A stretch of DNA of 64,000 nt from Nitrospirota bacterium (GTDB lineage Bacteria; Nitrospirota; Thermodesulfovibrionia; Thermodesulfovibrionales; UBA6898), in contig JAJXTV010000002.1 in NCBI GenBank assembly GCA_021783515.1, forward strand, positions 1 to 64,000. The letters are read 5' to 3'. A program made the position numbers and the translations under genes. This document shows, piece by piece, positions 8,257 through 16,890 of the stretch. Position 1 is the first letter of the stretch, and each line of letters starts with the position of its first letter. The notes under the pieces are model-generated. The model searched no databases. It saw nothing but the letters and a program-made list of their open reading frames with translations, and was not told the DNA's origin.

Positions 8257-10623
8257 ATGCGTACAAGGAAGCTTAGTATCATGATGCTCTGTATGCTGTT
8301 GGCCGCCGGCCTGCTATACGGCTGCGGCTCATCCAACAAAGAGGGGTCGGCAACGGCGACGCCGGACAGCGTCGGCAATGTAGGCGATTCCGCCTGCAGG
8401 CAGTGCCACAGCTCTGTCCTGGACCCGCTCACCAACGAGGGCATAATCGCCCAGTATGACGCTACATCGCCGCACCGGAATTCGTCCCATGCGAACAACG
8501 GAAACGGCTGCGAGGCCTGCCACGGCGGCGGCGCAGAGCACTTCGGCGTGGGGCCTATCCCCTATCCTAACCCGTTTGCGGACAACGGCACCCGTTGCGC
8601 AAGCTGCCATACAGGTCCGTTTGCCACCAACGCGCCGACCAAGTTCGCCGGCTCCAAGCATGCTCAGATAGTGGTGGAGACGCCCAACCCCTGCAGGCGC
8701 TGCCATACGAATGAAGGAGCCATTCTTGGGGCTTTCAACGGCCTGACGGGCCCGAAAACATTGATGGACAATGCGTCTTATCAGGGCGCAGTGCCGGCCG
8801 CGGAGCAGTATACCCAGTTTGAGTGCGGAACCTGCCACGAACACGGAGGCGGGCTGCGCAGGGTCAATACCAGAGATGCCAACGGGAATCTCGTTGTCTG
8901 GAACCCCAGCAAGAGCAATCTTGTCAACGATCAGTTCAACCTCTGCACCGGCTGCCACGGCCTGAAGACCAATGACGGCCAGGTAATGGCCTCCGGTACC
9001 GCAGCCTCCGGCACGGCTCCTGTCGGCCATCATGAGGACGACTGGTTCAGGGTAATCGCTACTACGCACTTAAACAACAGCGACAACGAAACCAATGGTA
9101 TTACGGGCTATGTGCTTCGGACGAATACCCAGTCGCCCTGCTTCGATTGCCACGGACATGAGTGGAGGACCGAGACGAACAACAACCCGAACTCGGCATC
9201 GTACGATCCGACAAGAACTTCTATCTTCAGGGATTGGTCGATGTCGCAACATGGAGGCGGGCTGCTTCAGTCGAAGTACGACGCGGCAGGTACGTCCAGC
9301 AACTCTACGGCCCTGGTTGACACGGTTATGAATACCGCTGCCGGTGAAGCAGAGCCTTGGCAGGCCGAGGACTGGAGCGCAGCAGGTCAGCAGCCCTGCC
9401 AGAGATGCCACACCGCAACCGGCGTATCCAATTTCTTAAAGAGCCCTTCCACCTATAACCCGGCTAACAACGACTACACCCACCTCGCCGGATGGGGCGG
9501 CAGAAGCGGTACCCATACCTCCAAACAGAGGGAGATGCTCTACTGCTGGGGCTGCCACAGGAACACGAGCCAGACCAGAGATGACATCAAGGACCTTCTG
9601 TACGATCCGGGCTCGCTCCAGGCTCTCTATAATTTCCAGGGCGCGAAGGCCCAGTTCCCGAACGTCCAGGCATCCGATGTCTGTATCGCCTGCCACGGAG
9701 GCCGCGAAAGCGGTGAATCTCTGAACACTATTGCAGACTTCACGAATGCAAGTTTCAAAAACTCCCATTACTTGGCTGCCGCGGGTCTCATGTATGTGAA
9801 GATCGGCTTTACCGGCTTCACCGACCCGAACACGCCTATCGGAAGCAGCACCTACGGCAAGTCTCTCACCTCGACCGAGGACGGCGGGGCGCTTTCGAGC
9901 ACCCACCGGAAACTCGGCACGACTGGGATCAACGGCGACAGCCACAATCCGTCGGTCTTTACTCCTGGCAAGTACGATTCGAACGGCCCCTGCGTCACCT
10001 GCCATATGCAGGCTACCGGCGTGCCGACGAGGGCGACGAGCCACAGCCTTGCGATCGACATCAACGCCGCGAACGAGGTCTGCATCAACTGCCACGGCAC
10101 GGAAGTCGACACTCAGGAGCATCTGGACACCTTCCTCGAGGAGCAGTCTGCGGTCTTCCAGGATGCGATCACCCTGGCTTCTACGGTTCTGCTGAACAAG
10201 TACAACATCATGTACAATTCCGCGTCTTATCCGTACTTCTACGACCTGGCCAAGGACCCGAGCGGGGCGACGGCGGTCAAGGACTGGACCCGCGGGACTG
10301 GCGACCAGGCCTTCGGCAAGAAGCTGATGGGCGCATGCTTCAACATCAATGTGCTCAATCGTGAGCCTGCCGCATATGCGCATGCGAGGACGTATGCCCG
10401 CAGGCTGCTCTACGACACCATCGACTTCCTCGATGATGGCATAATCAACCTTTCCGCGAGCGCCACGGCAGTAGCCACTTCACCTTCAGTTTACGGCAAG
10501 GGTGCAAGCGCGTACACCGACGGCACTAGGACGCAGCTCGCCCCCGGTACCACGGACGCTATGATCTATCTGATCAACTGGAGCAGGAGCACCGGCCAGT
10601 GGATCACGCCCGAGCGTCCTTAA
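8257..10623 (+). CDS. Multiheme outer-membrane cytochrome c lipoprotein (12 hemes)
   Basis: Probable outer-membrane terminal electron-transfer protein. I take ATG 8257 (AAGGAGG eight bases upstream) rather than the longer ORF. It gives a 788-residue preprotein with lipoprotein signal MRTRKLSIMMLCMLLAAGLLYGC. Twelve regular CxxCH sites are spread over residues 40-620. The C-terminal region shares SYPYFYDLAKDP...VKDWTRG with the 11-heme protein at 3509, indicating an old duplication. It is the last gene of the porin-octaheme operon and ends at a strong terminator. A soluble secreted role cannot be excluded, but the lipobox favours membrane anchoring. Confidence 0.88.
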   Translation: MRTRKLSIMMLCMLLAAGLLYGCGSSNKEGSATATPDSVGNVGDSACRQCHSSVLDPLTNEGIIAQYDATSPHRNSSHANNGNGCEACHGGGAEHFGVGPIPYPNPFADNGTRCASCHTGPFATNAPTKFAGSKHAQIVVETPNPCRRCHTNEGAILGAFNGLTGPKTLMDNASYQGAVPAAEQYTQFECGTCHEHGGGLRRVNTRDANGNLVVWNPSKSNLVNDQFNLCTGCHGLKTNDGQVMASGTAASGTAPVGHHEDDWFRVIATTHLNNSDNETNGITGYVLRTNTQSPCFDCHGHEWRTETNNNPNSASYDPTRTSIFRDWSMSQHGGGLLQSKYDAAGTSSNSTALVDTVMNTAAGEAEPWQAEDWSAAGQQPCQRCHTATGVSNFLKSPSTYNPANNDYTHLAGWGGRSGTHTSKQREMLYCWGCHRNTSQTRDDIKDLLYDPGSLQALYNFQGAKAQFPNVQASDVCIACHGGRESGESLNTIADFTNASFKNSHYLAAAGLMYVKIGFTGFTDPNTPIGSSTYGKSLTSTEDGGALSSTHRKLGTTGINGDSHNPSVFTPGKYDSNGPCVTCHMQATGVPTRATSHSLAIDINAANEVCINCHGTEVDTQEHLDTFLEEQSAVFQDAITLASTVLLNKYNIMYNSASYPYFYDLAKDPSGATAVKDWTRGTGDQAFGKKLMGACFNINVLNREPAAYAHARTYARRLLYDTIDFLDDGIINLSASATAVATSPSVYGKGASAYTDGTRTQLAPGTTDAMIYLINWSRSTGQWITPERP

Positions 10624-10650
10624 GTTGTAGTATCTTTTTGTGATGTGATA

Positions 10651-10718
10651 GTCTCCGCCTCGCAAGAGGCGGGGACCTCTGAAACGAAAAACCCCGGAGA
10701 AATCCGGGGTTTTTTTTG
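10651..10718 (+). terminator. Double hairpin terminator closing the porin-cytochrome operon
   Basis: A first hairpin (CCGCCTC-GCAA-GAGGCGG) at about 10655-10672 is followed by a classical terminator. Its 8-bp stem ACCCCGGA/TCCGGGGT with loop GAAA (10691-10710) is followed by eight T residues. The second hairpin is almost the same as the one at 5705. Confidence 0.92.
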
Positions 10719-10762
10719 CGCGTTTAGCTCTCCCGCAATCCTCTTGCATTATAATAGGTGGT

Positions 10763-12010
10763 ATGAAAGACATGCTCGGAAGAAGCGAGGTGATGACGGC
10801 AGGGGCTGCCCTTGAACTTCTCATCCGCAGTCTGCCGACAAAGACCCCTCCCGGTGATATTATTGCCATCGAAGATTCGCTCGGATTCGTATGCGCGGAG
10901 GATGTCGTCTCGGGCGAGGACCTGCCGCAGTTCGCCCGTTCGACCGTCGACGGCTATGCGGTGAAGGCGGAAGACACGTTCGGCGCGACCGAGGGAATGC
11001 CTGCATATATCGGCCTGGCCGGAGAGATCATGATGGGCGAGATGCCGGCCTTTGCCCTTGCGAAGTCCTTTGCCGCAAAGATCCCCACCGGCGGAATGCT
11101 CCCCGGTGGTTCGGACGCCGTGGTGATGTTCGAGCACGTGCAAGGTGTCGATGCGACGACGATCGAGGTGCTGAAACCGGTGGTGCCGGGCGAGAATGTG
11201 ATCCGGGCGGGCGAGGACGTGAAGAAGGGCGAGCTGGTCGTACGAAAGGGCAGAAGGATCAGGCCGCAGGATATCGGCGCCTGCGCCGGGATCGGGGTCG
11301 CCAAAATAGCGGTCTGCGAGCGGCCGAAGGTCTCGATCATCTCTACAGGCGATGAGATCGTTGCCGCCGCGGCCTCTCCGTCGATGGGACAGGTGAGAGA
11401 CATCAATTCCTACGTGCTTGCGGGAATGATCATGGAGTCCGGCTGTCTGCCTCTTAAGAAGGGGATCATCAGGGACGACTACGCCGCGATCAGGAAGGCG
11501 GTCGAGGAGTCGATGAGGGATTCCGACGCGATCGCCGTTTCGGGAGGGACTTCGGTCGGGACGAAGGACATGATCGCCCGGATAATAGACGATATCGGAA
11601 ATCCCGGGGTGCTATTCCACGGGGTCTCGCTGAAACCGGGCAAACCGATGATAGGCGGGATCGTGAAGGGCGTCCCGATTTTCGGCCTTCCGGGGCATCC
11701 GGCCGCGGTGAGCCTCTGTTTCGAGCTCTTCATCCGCCCGGTGCTCGATCTGCTGTCGGGACTGAAAGAGAAGGGCCTGCAGAAGAACATCGTCAGGGCG
11801 GCGCTTTCGAGGAATATCCCGTCTCCGCAGGGCAGGGAGGAGCATATCAGGGTCGTCATCGAGGAGAAGGAGGAGGGGCTTATTGCCGTGCCGCTGCTGG
11901 CGAAATCCGGCCTCATCACGACCCTGGCGAAGGCTGACGGCACGATCGTGATTCCCCTCAACAGTAACGGTCAGGAGGCGGGGACGATTGTGGACGTAAG
12001 ACTCTTCTGA
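10763..12010 (+). CDS. moeA: Molybdopterin molybdotransferase MoeA
   Basis: Inserts molybdate into adenylylated molybdopterin, the last step of molybdenum cofactor synthesis; cytoplasmic. The 415 residues follow the MoeA plan. The N-terminal region has DLPQFARSTVDGYAV near residue 55. The central MoCF-binding domain has SIISTGDEIV and later SGGTSVGTKD and KPGKPMIGG. A typical C-terminal domain IV ends with ADGTIVIPLNSNGQEAG. The next gene begins three bases after its stop, so it is probably co-transcribed with the formyltransferase, although no functional link is evident. Start ATG 10763 is 46 bases past the terminator tract. Confidence 0.95.
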   Translation: MKDMLGRSEVMTAGAALELLIRSLPTKTPPGDIIAIEDSLGFVCAEDVVSGEDLPQFARSTVDGYAVKAEDTFGATEGMPAYIGLAGEIMMGEMPAFALAKSFAAKIPTGGMLPGGSDAVVMFEHVQGVDATTIEVLKPVVPGENVIRAGEDVKKGELVVRKGRRIRPQDIGACAGIGVAKIAVCERPKVSIISTGDEIVAAAASPSMGQVRDINSYVLAGMIMESGCLPLKKGIIRDDYAAIRKAVEESMRDSDAIAVSGGTSVGTKDMIARIIDDIGNPGVLFHGVSLKPGKPMIGGIVKGVPIFGLPGHPAAVSLCFELFIRPVLDLLSGLKEKGLQKNIVRAALSRNIPSPQGREEHIRVVIEEKEEGLIAVPLLAKSGLITTLAKADGTIVIPLNSNGQEAGTIVDVRLF

Positions 12011-12013
12011 GCG

Positions 12014-12895
12014 ATGAAGATCGCCTTATTCACCCGTACCGGATTTCATCATACCTATTTCATCAACAGGCTTCAGGAGAGGTTCCCTGTTTCCTGCGTC
12101 GTGCGGGAGGCCTATCCGCGGGTAAAGAGGGAAGGGCTTGCGTCGTCGCTGCTGAAGCGCATGCCCGGCAGAGGCGTGTCGGATGAAAGAAAGGACGCCG
12201 CCTTCCTCCGCGATTTCCATGAGAGATACTCCGCCGGGTACAGGTATCACCGGATGCTCAAGGATTATCTGAAATCGCCCTTCGACCTCGTCGTCGAGCG
12301 GCCGGGAACGAGGTACGTAAGCCTGGAGTGCGGCGAGGTCAACGAGAGCGGTTTCGCGTCGTTTCTGGAGGAGATCCGGCCGGACCTCGTCGTCGTGCTC
12401 GGCAGCAGCGTTATCACTCCACGGATCATATCTATCCCGTCAGGGGGGATGATCAACATCCATTCGGGGCTTTCGCCTTATTATCGGGGGACCTGGAGCT
12501 ACGGCTGGCCGATCGTCAACGCAGAGCCGGAGTACATCGGGGTCACTGTTCATCGTATCGATCCCGGCATCGATACCGGAGACATCATCTTTCAGGCCAG
12601 GCCGGCGCTCGATCCGAAAGACGACCTCAACAGTATTTTCCTGAAGGTGATCGCCGAGGGGGTGGAGCTTGCGGCCGACGCCATAGAACGTTTTGAAGCG
12701 GCGGCCGCCCGGTTGTATCCCCAGGCGTCTGAAGCCGGCAGACTTTACCTTTCGAAAGACTTCAGCGCCAATGCGGCGCGCCGGTGTCTTGCTCTTCTGG
12801 AAGAAGGCATTATCGGCCGGTATCTCGCAGGGAAGGAACAAAGGGACGCGGCGGCCCCCCTTCTCGGTCATGTCCCGCCGAAACTGTTTGCATGA
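12014..12895 (+). CDS. Formyltransferase family protein (probable sugar N-formyltransferase)
   Basis: Fmt/GART-fold protein of 293 residues, likely transferring a formyl group from 10-formyl-tetrahydrofolate to an amino sugar. The core motif NIHSGLSPYYRG (Asn148, His150) and the downstream DTGDI (Asp187) match the Asn-His-Asp catalytic set of the family. It is not a methionyl-tRNA formyltransferase by context: the N-terminus is extended and the gene overlaps a polysaccharide deacetylase by four bases (ATGA). The same pair of activities is fused in one protein at 41734. Substrate is unknown; an N-deacetylated sugar is a reasonable guess. Confidence 0.8.
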   Translation: MKIALFTRTGFHHTYFINRLQERFPVSCVVREAYPRVKREGLASSLLKRMPGRGVSDERKDAAFLRDFHERYSAGYRYHRMLKDYLKSPFDLVVERPGTRYVSLECGEVNESGFASFLEEIRPDLVVVLGSSVITPRIISIPSGGMINIHSGLSPYYRGTWSYGWPIVNAEPEYIGVTVHRIDPGIDTGDIIFQARPALDPKDDLNSIFLKVIAEGVELAADAIERFEAAAARLYPQASEAGRLYLSKDFSANAARRCLALLEEGIIGRYLAGKEQRDAAAPLLGHVPPKLFA

Positions 12896-13893
12896 ACAAC
12901 GGCGGGCCTGCAGTCGTCCTTCTTTTCCATTCCGTCGAAGAGCGGGATCGCGCGTCTTTCAGGGGGCTCGGCAATGTCCCGCCTCTGCTCTTTGAAAGGC
13001 TCTGCAGGACCATAAAGAAAGAGTTCGATGTCGTAAGCCTGAAAACGCTCGTTGAGGGCATGCGCGTCGATGCAGGGCTTCCCGCAAGGCCCCTCGCCGT
13101 GACGTTCGACGACGGCGGAAAATCCTATGCCTCCTTCGGCGTCCCGATTGCCGGGTCGCTCGGGGTCCCGACGACCTGCTTTCTTATTACCGACTGCATC
13201 GGCGGCAGATCCCTTTACTGGAGATATCTCTATAATTACTGCGTCCGGTCCGGTCATGGGACGGAGCTCGCCCGCATGATAAGCGCGGAATACGGGCGGC
13301 CTGTCGATGTGAACGACGTCATCAGTTTTACGCGAAGAAATTATGACAGGGCAAAAACGGGGAATGTCATGAGGCGGATCGCGGCGGAGATCGTCACGGA
13401 GGAGGAATACCGCGAGAAAGAGGGCGAGCTTTTCCTGTCGCGTGGCGATATCAGGCGGCTGGCCGCCGACCCGCTCGTCGGGTTCGGCGTGCATACGAAG
13501 ACGCATCCGGTGATGAGGTCGCTTAACGACGACGAAATCAGGGAAGAGATCTCCGGCAGCATCGATTTCTATCGAGAAAGGATAGGGGATACCCTGCCGA
13601 TGTTTAGTGTTCCCTTCGGCAGACTCGGCAGGGACTACGACGAGAGGACGGTGCTTGCGGCCCTGGAACTCGGGCAGCCGGCGGTCCTCTCCGCCTATGG
13701 CGGAGGCAATGACGGGGGCGGGGCGGTCTATAATGTGCGCAGGATACCTGTCACTGATGAACTGCTCGAAGGAAGGGTCGAGGCGTTCGTGCGGTCGCTC
13801 CGCGACCTGAAGGCCCCCGGGGAATATCGAGAAAGGGAAGAGGCCCTTCGGGATGCGGTGAGGAGATGGGAAAAATGTCGGGGGGCGCGATGA
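12892..13893 (+). CDS. Polysaccharide deacetylase family protein (NodB domain)
   Basis: The ORF track starts upstream, but the ATG at 12892 overlaps the formyltransferase stop by four bases (ATGA) and begins a proper domain (AVVLLFHSV). That gives 333 residues. The NodB-type motif TFDDG lies at residues 71-75. The HTKTHP metal-binding motif follows after a long insert of about 120 residues, and then the conserved PFGR. No signal peptide is visible, so it should act in the cytoplasm on a lipid-linked or nucleotide-linked sugar. Translational coupling to a formyltransferase suggests deacetylation followed by N-formylation. It ends 68 bases before the tRNA. Confidence 0.82.
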   Translation: MNNGGPAVVLLFHSVEERDRASFRGLGNVPPLLFERLCRTIKKEFDVVSLKTLVEGMRVDAGLPARPLAVTFDDGGKSYASFGVPIAGSLGVPTTCFLITDCIGGRSLYWRYLYNYCVRSGHGTELARMISAEYGRPVDVNDVISFTRRNYDRAKTGNVMRRIAAEIVTEEEYREKEGELFLSRGDIRRLAADPLVGFGVHTKTHPVMRSLNDDEIREEISGSIDFYRERIGDTLPMFSVPFGRLGRDYDERTVLAALELGQPAVLSAYGGGNDGGGAVYNVRRIPVTDELLEGRVEAFVRSLRDLKAPGEYREREEALRDAVRRWEKCRGAR

Positions 13894-13961
13894 ATTACGC
13901 CCCAACAACTTGACAGAAGGAGCGTATTTGCGGTTTAATGAATGTCTCCATGTTTTCGATA

Positions 13962-14037
13962 TAGGCTCGTAGCTCAGGGGGAGAGCGCTACCTTGACACG
14001 GTAGAGGTCGGCGGTTCGAAACCGCCCGGGCCTACCA
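13962..14037 (+). tRNA. tRNA-Val (anticodon GAC)
   Basis: A complete cloverleaf is visible. The acceptor stem TAGGCTC pairs with GGGCCTA (one G-U). The D arm is GCTCAGGGGGAGAGC. The anticodon arm CTACC-TTGACAC-GGTAG gives anticodon GAC. The T arm is GGCGG-TTCGAAA-CCGCC, and CCA is encoded. The first base is T rather than the usual G. It lies between the deacetylase and three PEP-CTERM genes and is followed by its own terminator. Confidence 0.95.
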
Positions 14038-14047
14038 TATAAAACGA

Positions 14048-14089
14048 GGGGTTACAGTTTCGGTCATGCCGTGACCCCTTCTTTTTTTC
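14048..14089 (+). terminator. Rho-independent terminator after tRNA-Val
   Basis: The 8-bp stem GGGGTTAC/GTGACCCC (one G-U pair, 15-base loop) at 14048-14078 is followed by TTCTTTTTTT. Confidence 0.8.
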
Positions 14090-14161
14090 TGCCCCTCAAT
14101 CTTTCCCGATCGCTTTATCCGGGAAGCTGCTTTTCTGTCCGTTTGACAATCAAAAAATAGG

Positions 14162-14190
14162 TTGCAATTCCCATTAGTTTGTTTTACCAT
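14162..14190 (+). promoter_or_regulatory. Putative promoter of the first PEP-CTERM gene
   Basis: TTGCAA (14162-14167), a 17-base spacer, then TACCAT (14185-14190). The same -35 box and spacing occur before the third paralogue at 16042, with a perfect -10. A separate TTGACA at 14143 has no matching -10. Confidence 0.4.
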
Positions 14191-14293
14191 AAGCAGAATG
14201 CTAAAAGTAGCTGGAGCGAGGTCGGCTGCTTAATTGAACGGACCTGGGGGGGTAAACGGAATGCGTCACAACAAAAGTATAAGGGGAATGGCC

Positions 14294-15037
14294 ATGAAAG
14301 CGAAAATGAGTGTGTCGATATTCTTTGCCGTCGCGGCAGCGACCCTGTTGTTCAGTTCTTCAGCCCACGCGATAGCCATGAATGCCGGTGCCTCCATGAC
14401 GGACGGCTTCAGCTCAGCATGGATTGCAGGGGCCCCGGACATCACCACCGTCTCGAGTCTCGGGTTCAAGACGGCTAACGTCAATTACTATCTTGACCCC
14501 AGCGGTGTTTCGGGGGATTTTCTCTGGGACGGCAACGGCTCGCAGCCCGACTACACCATGGACCCCAACGGCGGCGCTACGCAGTATGCCGGCCATATCG
14601 GCGGTGTGACGAATTCTCTCAGCATCGGCAATCTCTCATTTGATCCGAACGGCAACGGCAAGGATTTTTTAACGTGGTACGTGGACGTTCCGAGCGCCGG
14701 TATCGGAACGCAGGACTTAATCCACTTCGACCTTCTCTCAGAGCAGATTATCTCAAAGTCGGTTACGGGCAACTCGCGGAATCTGAGTGTCTATCTTCTG
14801 GGCACGGTATGGGACGCTGCTGGTCATTGGGACGCTTCTCCTGCGTCGATAAACCTGACCGTTAGCCAGACAGGGACCAGTACATACTCGTGGGCCTTGA
14901 CCTGGGCGTCGCCGCCGGCTGATGCCCCCGTACCGGAGCCTTCTTCCCTGTTGCTCTTGGGTTCGGGGTTGATGGCGGCTGTCGTTGTCGTCTCCCGCAA
15001 GGGCAGGAAAGGACAGGGCGCCTTTCAGCTGGTGTAG
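14294..15037 (+). CDS. PEP-CTERM sorting domain protein, paralogue 1
   Basis: Secreted protein destined for exosortase processing. ATG 14294 is chosen because AAGGGG lies seven bases upstream and a signal peptide follows (ending SSAHA). The body of about 190 residues carries repeated family motifs (MNAGASMTDGF, QPDYTMDPN, TFDPNGNGKDFLTWYVDVP, HFDLLSEQIISK) shared with the two genes downstream. The C-terminal signal is VPEPSSLLLLGSGLMAAVVVVSRKGRK. It is followed by an extra GQGAFQLV tail, longer than the few residues that usually end PEP-CTERM proteins. The function of the body is not known. An exosortase and EpsI lie 9 kb away on the other strand. Confidence 0.88.
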   Translation: MKAKMSVSIFFAVAAATLLFSSSAHAIAMNAGASMTDGFSSAWIAGAPDITTVSSLGFKTANVNYYLDPSGVSGDFLWDGNGSQPDYTMDPNGGATQYAGHIGGVTNSLSIGNLSFDPNGNGKDFLTWYVDVPSAGIGTQDLIHFDLLSEQIISKSVTGNSRNLSVYLLGTVWDAAGHWDASPASINLTVSQTGTSTYSWALTWASPPADAPVPEPSSLLLLGSGLMAAVVVVSRKGRKGQGAFQLV

Positions 15038-15165
15038 TGTAGGACCCGATAGGGTTTTTCTCTGTTCGCTTTCAGTATAGTGCAGGCCGGGTGAGCGGCC
15101 GCTGAAGAAGGGCGATCAGATCTCCTGAAGATTTGGCGACTGATCGCCGAGAGGTGAATGAGGCT

Positions 15166-15915
15166 ATGAAAACTCACAGAGGACTGGGTGTCTTTTCTGC
15201 CATTGCGGTAGTAAGCCTGATTTTCACTGCTCCGGCTCACGCGATATCCATGAATGCCGGGGCTTCCATGGCAGACGGCTTTCGAACCAACTGGACAAGC
15301 GGACTTCCGGACCTAATGACGGTCACATCCGTCCAGTTTAAGACATCTACCACCAACTTCAATCTCGATCCCAGTACGGTCACGGGGGATTTTTACTGGA
15401 ACGGCGTCGGTCAGCAGCCCGATTACACCATGAATTCCACCAGCACTAACCTCACTCAGTATGCGGGTCATGTCGGCGGCTCGACAAACTCCCTCGGCAT
15501 AGGCAACCTTACTTTTGACCCAAACGGAAACGGCAAGGATTTCCTGACGTGGTTCGTGGACGTCCCGAGTCTTGGCAAGAATGCTACGGATAAAATCCAT
15601 TTCGACCTTATCTCCGAGCTGATAATCTCGAGGACGACTGTGGGCAACACGCAGAATCTGAGCATCTACCTGCTGGGGACGGGATGGGACGATAGGGCTC
15701 ATTGGGATGCCTCCACGGCTGCCATAAACCTGACGATCAGCAGAAATGGGTCCACATATACATGGGCTGCGAGCTGGGCCGCGCCCTCGTTCGATCCTCC
15801 ATCCCCTGTCGCGGAACCTGCTTCCGTATTTCTCATGGGATTGGGCTTGACCCTGGCAATTGCTATTCCTTTGCTTAAGGCCAGGAAAGGACAGGGTGCC
15901 TTTCGTGCGGTGTAG
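15166..15915 (+). CDS. PEP-CTERM sorting domain protein, paralogue 2
   Basis: Tandem paralogue of the preceding gene. ATG 15166 (MKTHRGLG) is preferred over the ORF start 33 bases upstream because a signal peptide follows immediately (to APAHA) and GAGG precedes it. It shares MNAGASMADGF, QPDYTMNS, TFDPNGNGKDFLTWFVDVP and HFDLISELIIS. Its sorting motif is VAEPASVFLMGLG, with Ala-Glu-Pro in place of Pro-Glu-Pro, then a basic cluster and the same GQGAF tail as paralogue 1. Whether the exosortase accepts the altered motif is not known. It may be co-transcribed with paralogue 1, with a gap of about 130 bases. Confidence 0.86.
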   Translation: MKTHRGLGVFSAIAVVSLIFTAPAHAISMNAGASMADGFRTNWTSGLPDLMTVTSVQFKTSTTNFNLDPSTVTGDFYWNGVGQQPDYTMNSTSTNLTQYAGHVGGSTNSLGIGNLTFDPNGNGKDFLTWFVDVPSLGKNATDKIHFDLISELIISRTTVGNTQNLSIYLLGTGWDDRAHWDASTAAINLTISRNGSTYTWAASWAAPSFDPPSPVAEPASVFLMGLGLTLAIAIPLLKARKGQGAFRAV

Positions 15916-16041
15916 GACCAGGCGGGCCTTCATTCCTCATCGCGTTCTGTCGGATGCAAGCCGGGAGATACCTTACGGCAGTACAATTCCGGGGGGATTC
16001 CTGTGCGGTTAGGCAGTACGCAGTACGTTGAAAAATAAGCC

Positions 16042-16070
16042 TTGCAATATAAAAATTTGGGGTGTATAAT
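16042..16070 (+). promoter_or_regulatory. Putative sigma-70 promoter of PEP-CTERM paralogue 3
   Basis: TTGCAA (16042-16047), exactly 17 bases, then consensus TATAAT (16065-16070). Transcription would begin near 16077, after the first in-frame ATG at 16072. This bears directly on which start codon can be used. Confidence 0.6.
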
Positions 16071-16071
16071 T

Positions 16072-16890
16072 ATGGGGCGGTGTGTTAAAAAAGCGCGGGA
16101 GGGCAAGTCGATAAAAAATGTTAGGCGGAAGAGTAGAGCCTTAAAAACTCAGAGACATTTAATCGTGTTCTTTGTTGGCGCGGCACTAAGCTTGGTCTTC
16201 GGTACTTCAGCTTACGCGATCCCCATGAACGCAGGCGCAACCATGACAGACGGCTTCCGGGCCACCTGGACTGCCGGACATCCTAACGTAACCACCGTCA
16301 CAAACATAAAATTCAAGACGACTGCCGTCAACTTCTATCTCGATCCGGGTGCGATTTCGGGGGATTTTTACTGGAACGGTCTCGGCCAACAGCCCGATTA
16401 CACCATGGATCCAAATGCTGGCATCACTCAATATTCGGGGCATGTCGGCGGTTCCACGAGCAGTCTCGACATAGGTAATCTCACTTTTGATCCGAACGGC
16501 AACGGCAAGGATTTTATGACGTGGTACGTGGACGTGCCGAGCCTCGGGGCCGGGCAGAGGGATTTGATCCACTTCGACCTTCTCTCGGAACAGATAATCT
16601 CAAAGACGACCGTGGGCAGCACGATGAACCTGAGTATTATGCTGTCGGGTGCGGTATGGGACGAGCTGAACCATTGGACGTCAACCCTGTCCGCTATAAA
16701 TCTGACCGTCAGCGAAACAGTGGCGGGCAGCAACTATATATATTCATGGGCTGCGACCTGGGCGACGCAGGATACCCCATCCGTCCCGGAGCCTTCTTCC
16801 GTGCTTCTCCTGGGTCTCGGGATGACCTTTTTATTTGCCTTTGTCTGGCTGCGCAAGACTAGGACGAACCGCGGCTTCCTCGGCGTGTAA
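16072..16890 (+). CDS. PEP-CTERM sorting domain protein, paralogue 3 (start uncertain)
   Basis: Third tandem member. It shares MNAGATMTDGF, QPDYTMDPN, TFDPNGNGKDFMTWYVDVP, HFDLLSEQIISK and a good PEP-CTERM (VPEPSSVLLLGLG, membrane segment, RKTRTNR). The signal peptide runs LIVFFVGAALSLVFGTSAYA. Where paralogue 2 starts with ATG in MKTHR, this copy reads TTA in LKTQR, so the ancestral start appears lost. The only upstream ATG in frame (16072) lies between the -10 box and the expected transcription start. Initiation could be at an ATA with GGAGGG upstream, at a GTG further in, or from an unseen upstream promoter. The coordinates given use the 16072 ATG. Confidence 0.78.
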   Translation: MGRCVKKAREGKSIKNVRRKSRALKTQRHLIVFFVGAALSLVFGTSAYAIPMNAGATMTDGFRATWTAGHPNVTTVTNIKFKTTAVNFYLDPGAISGDFYWNGLGQQPDYTMDPNAGITQYSGHVGGSTSSLDIGNLTFDPNGNGKDFMTWYVDVPSLGAGQRDLIHFDLLSEQIISKTTVGSTMNLSIMLSGAVWDELNHWTSTLSAINLTVSETVAGSNYIYSWAATWATQDTPSVPEPSSVLLLGLGMTFLFAFVWLRKTRTNRGFLGV

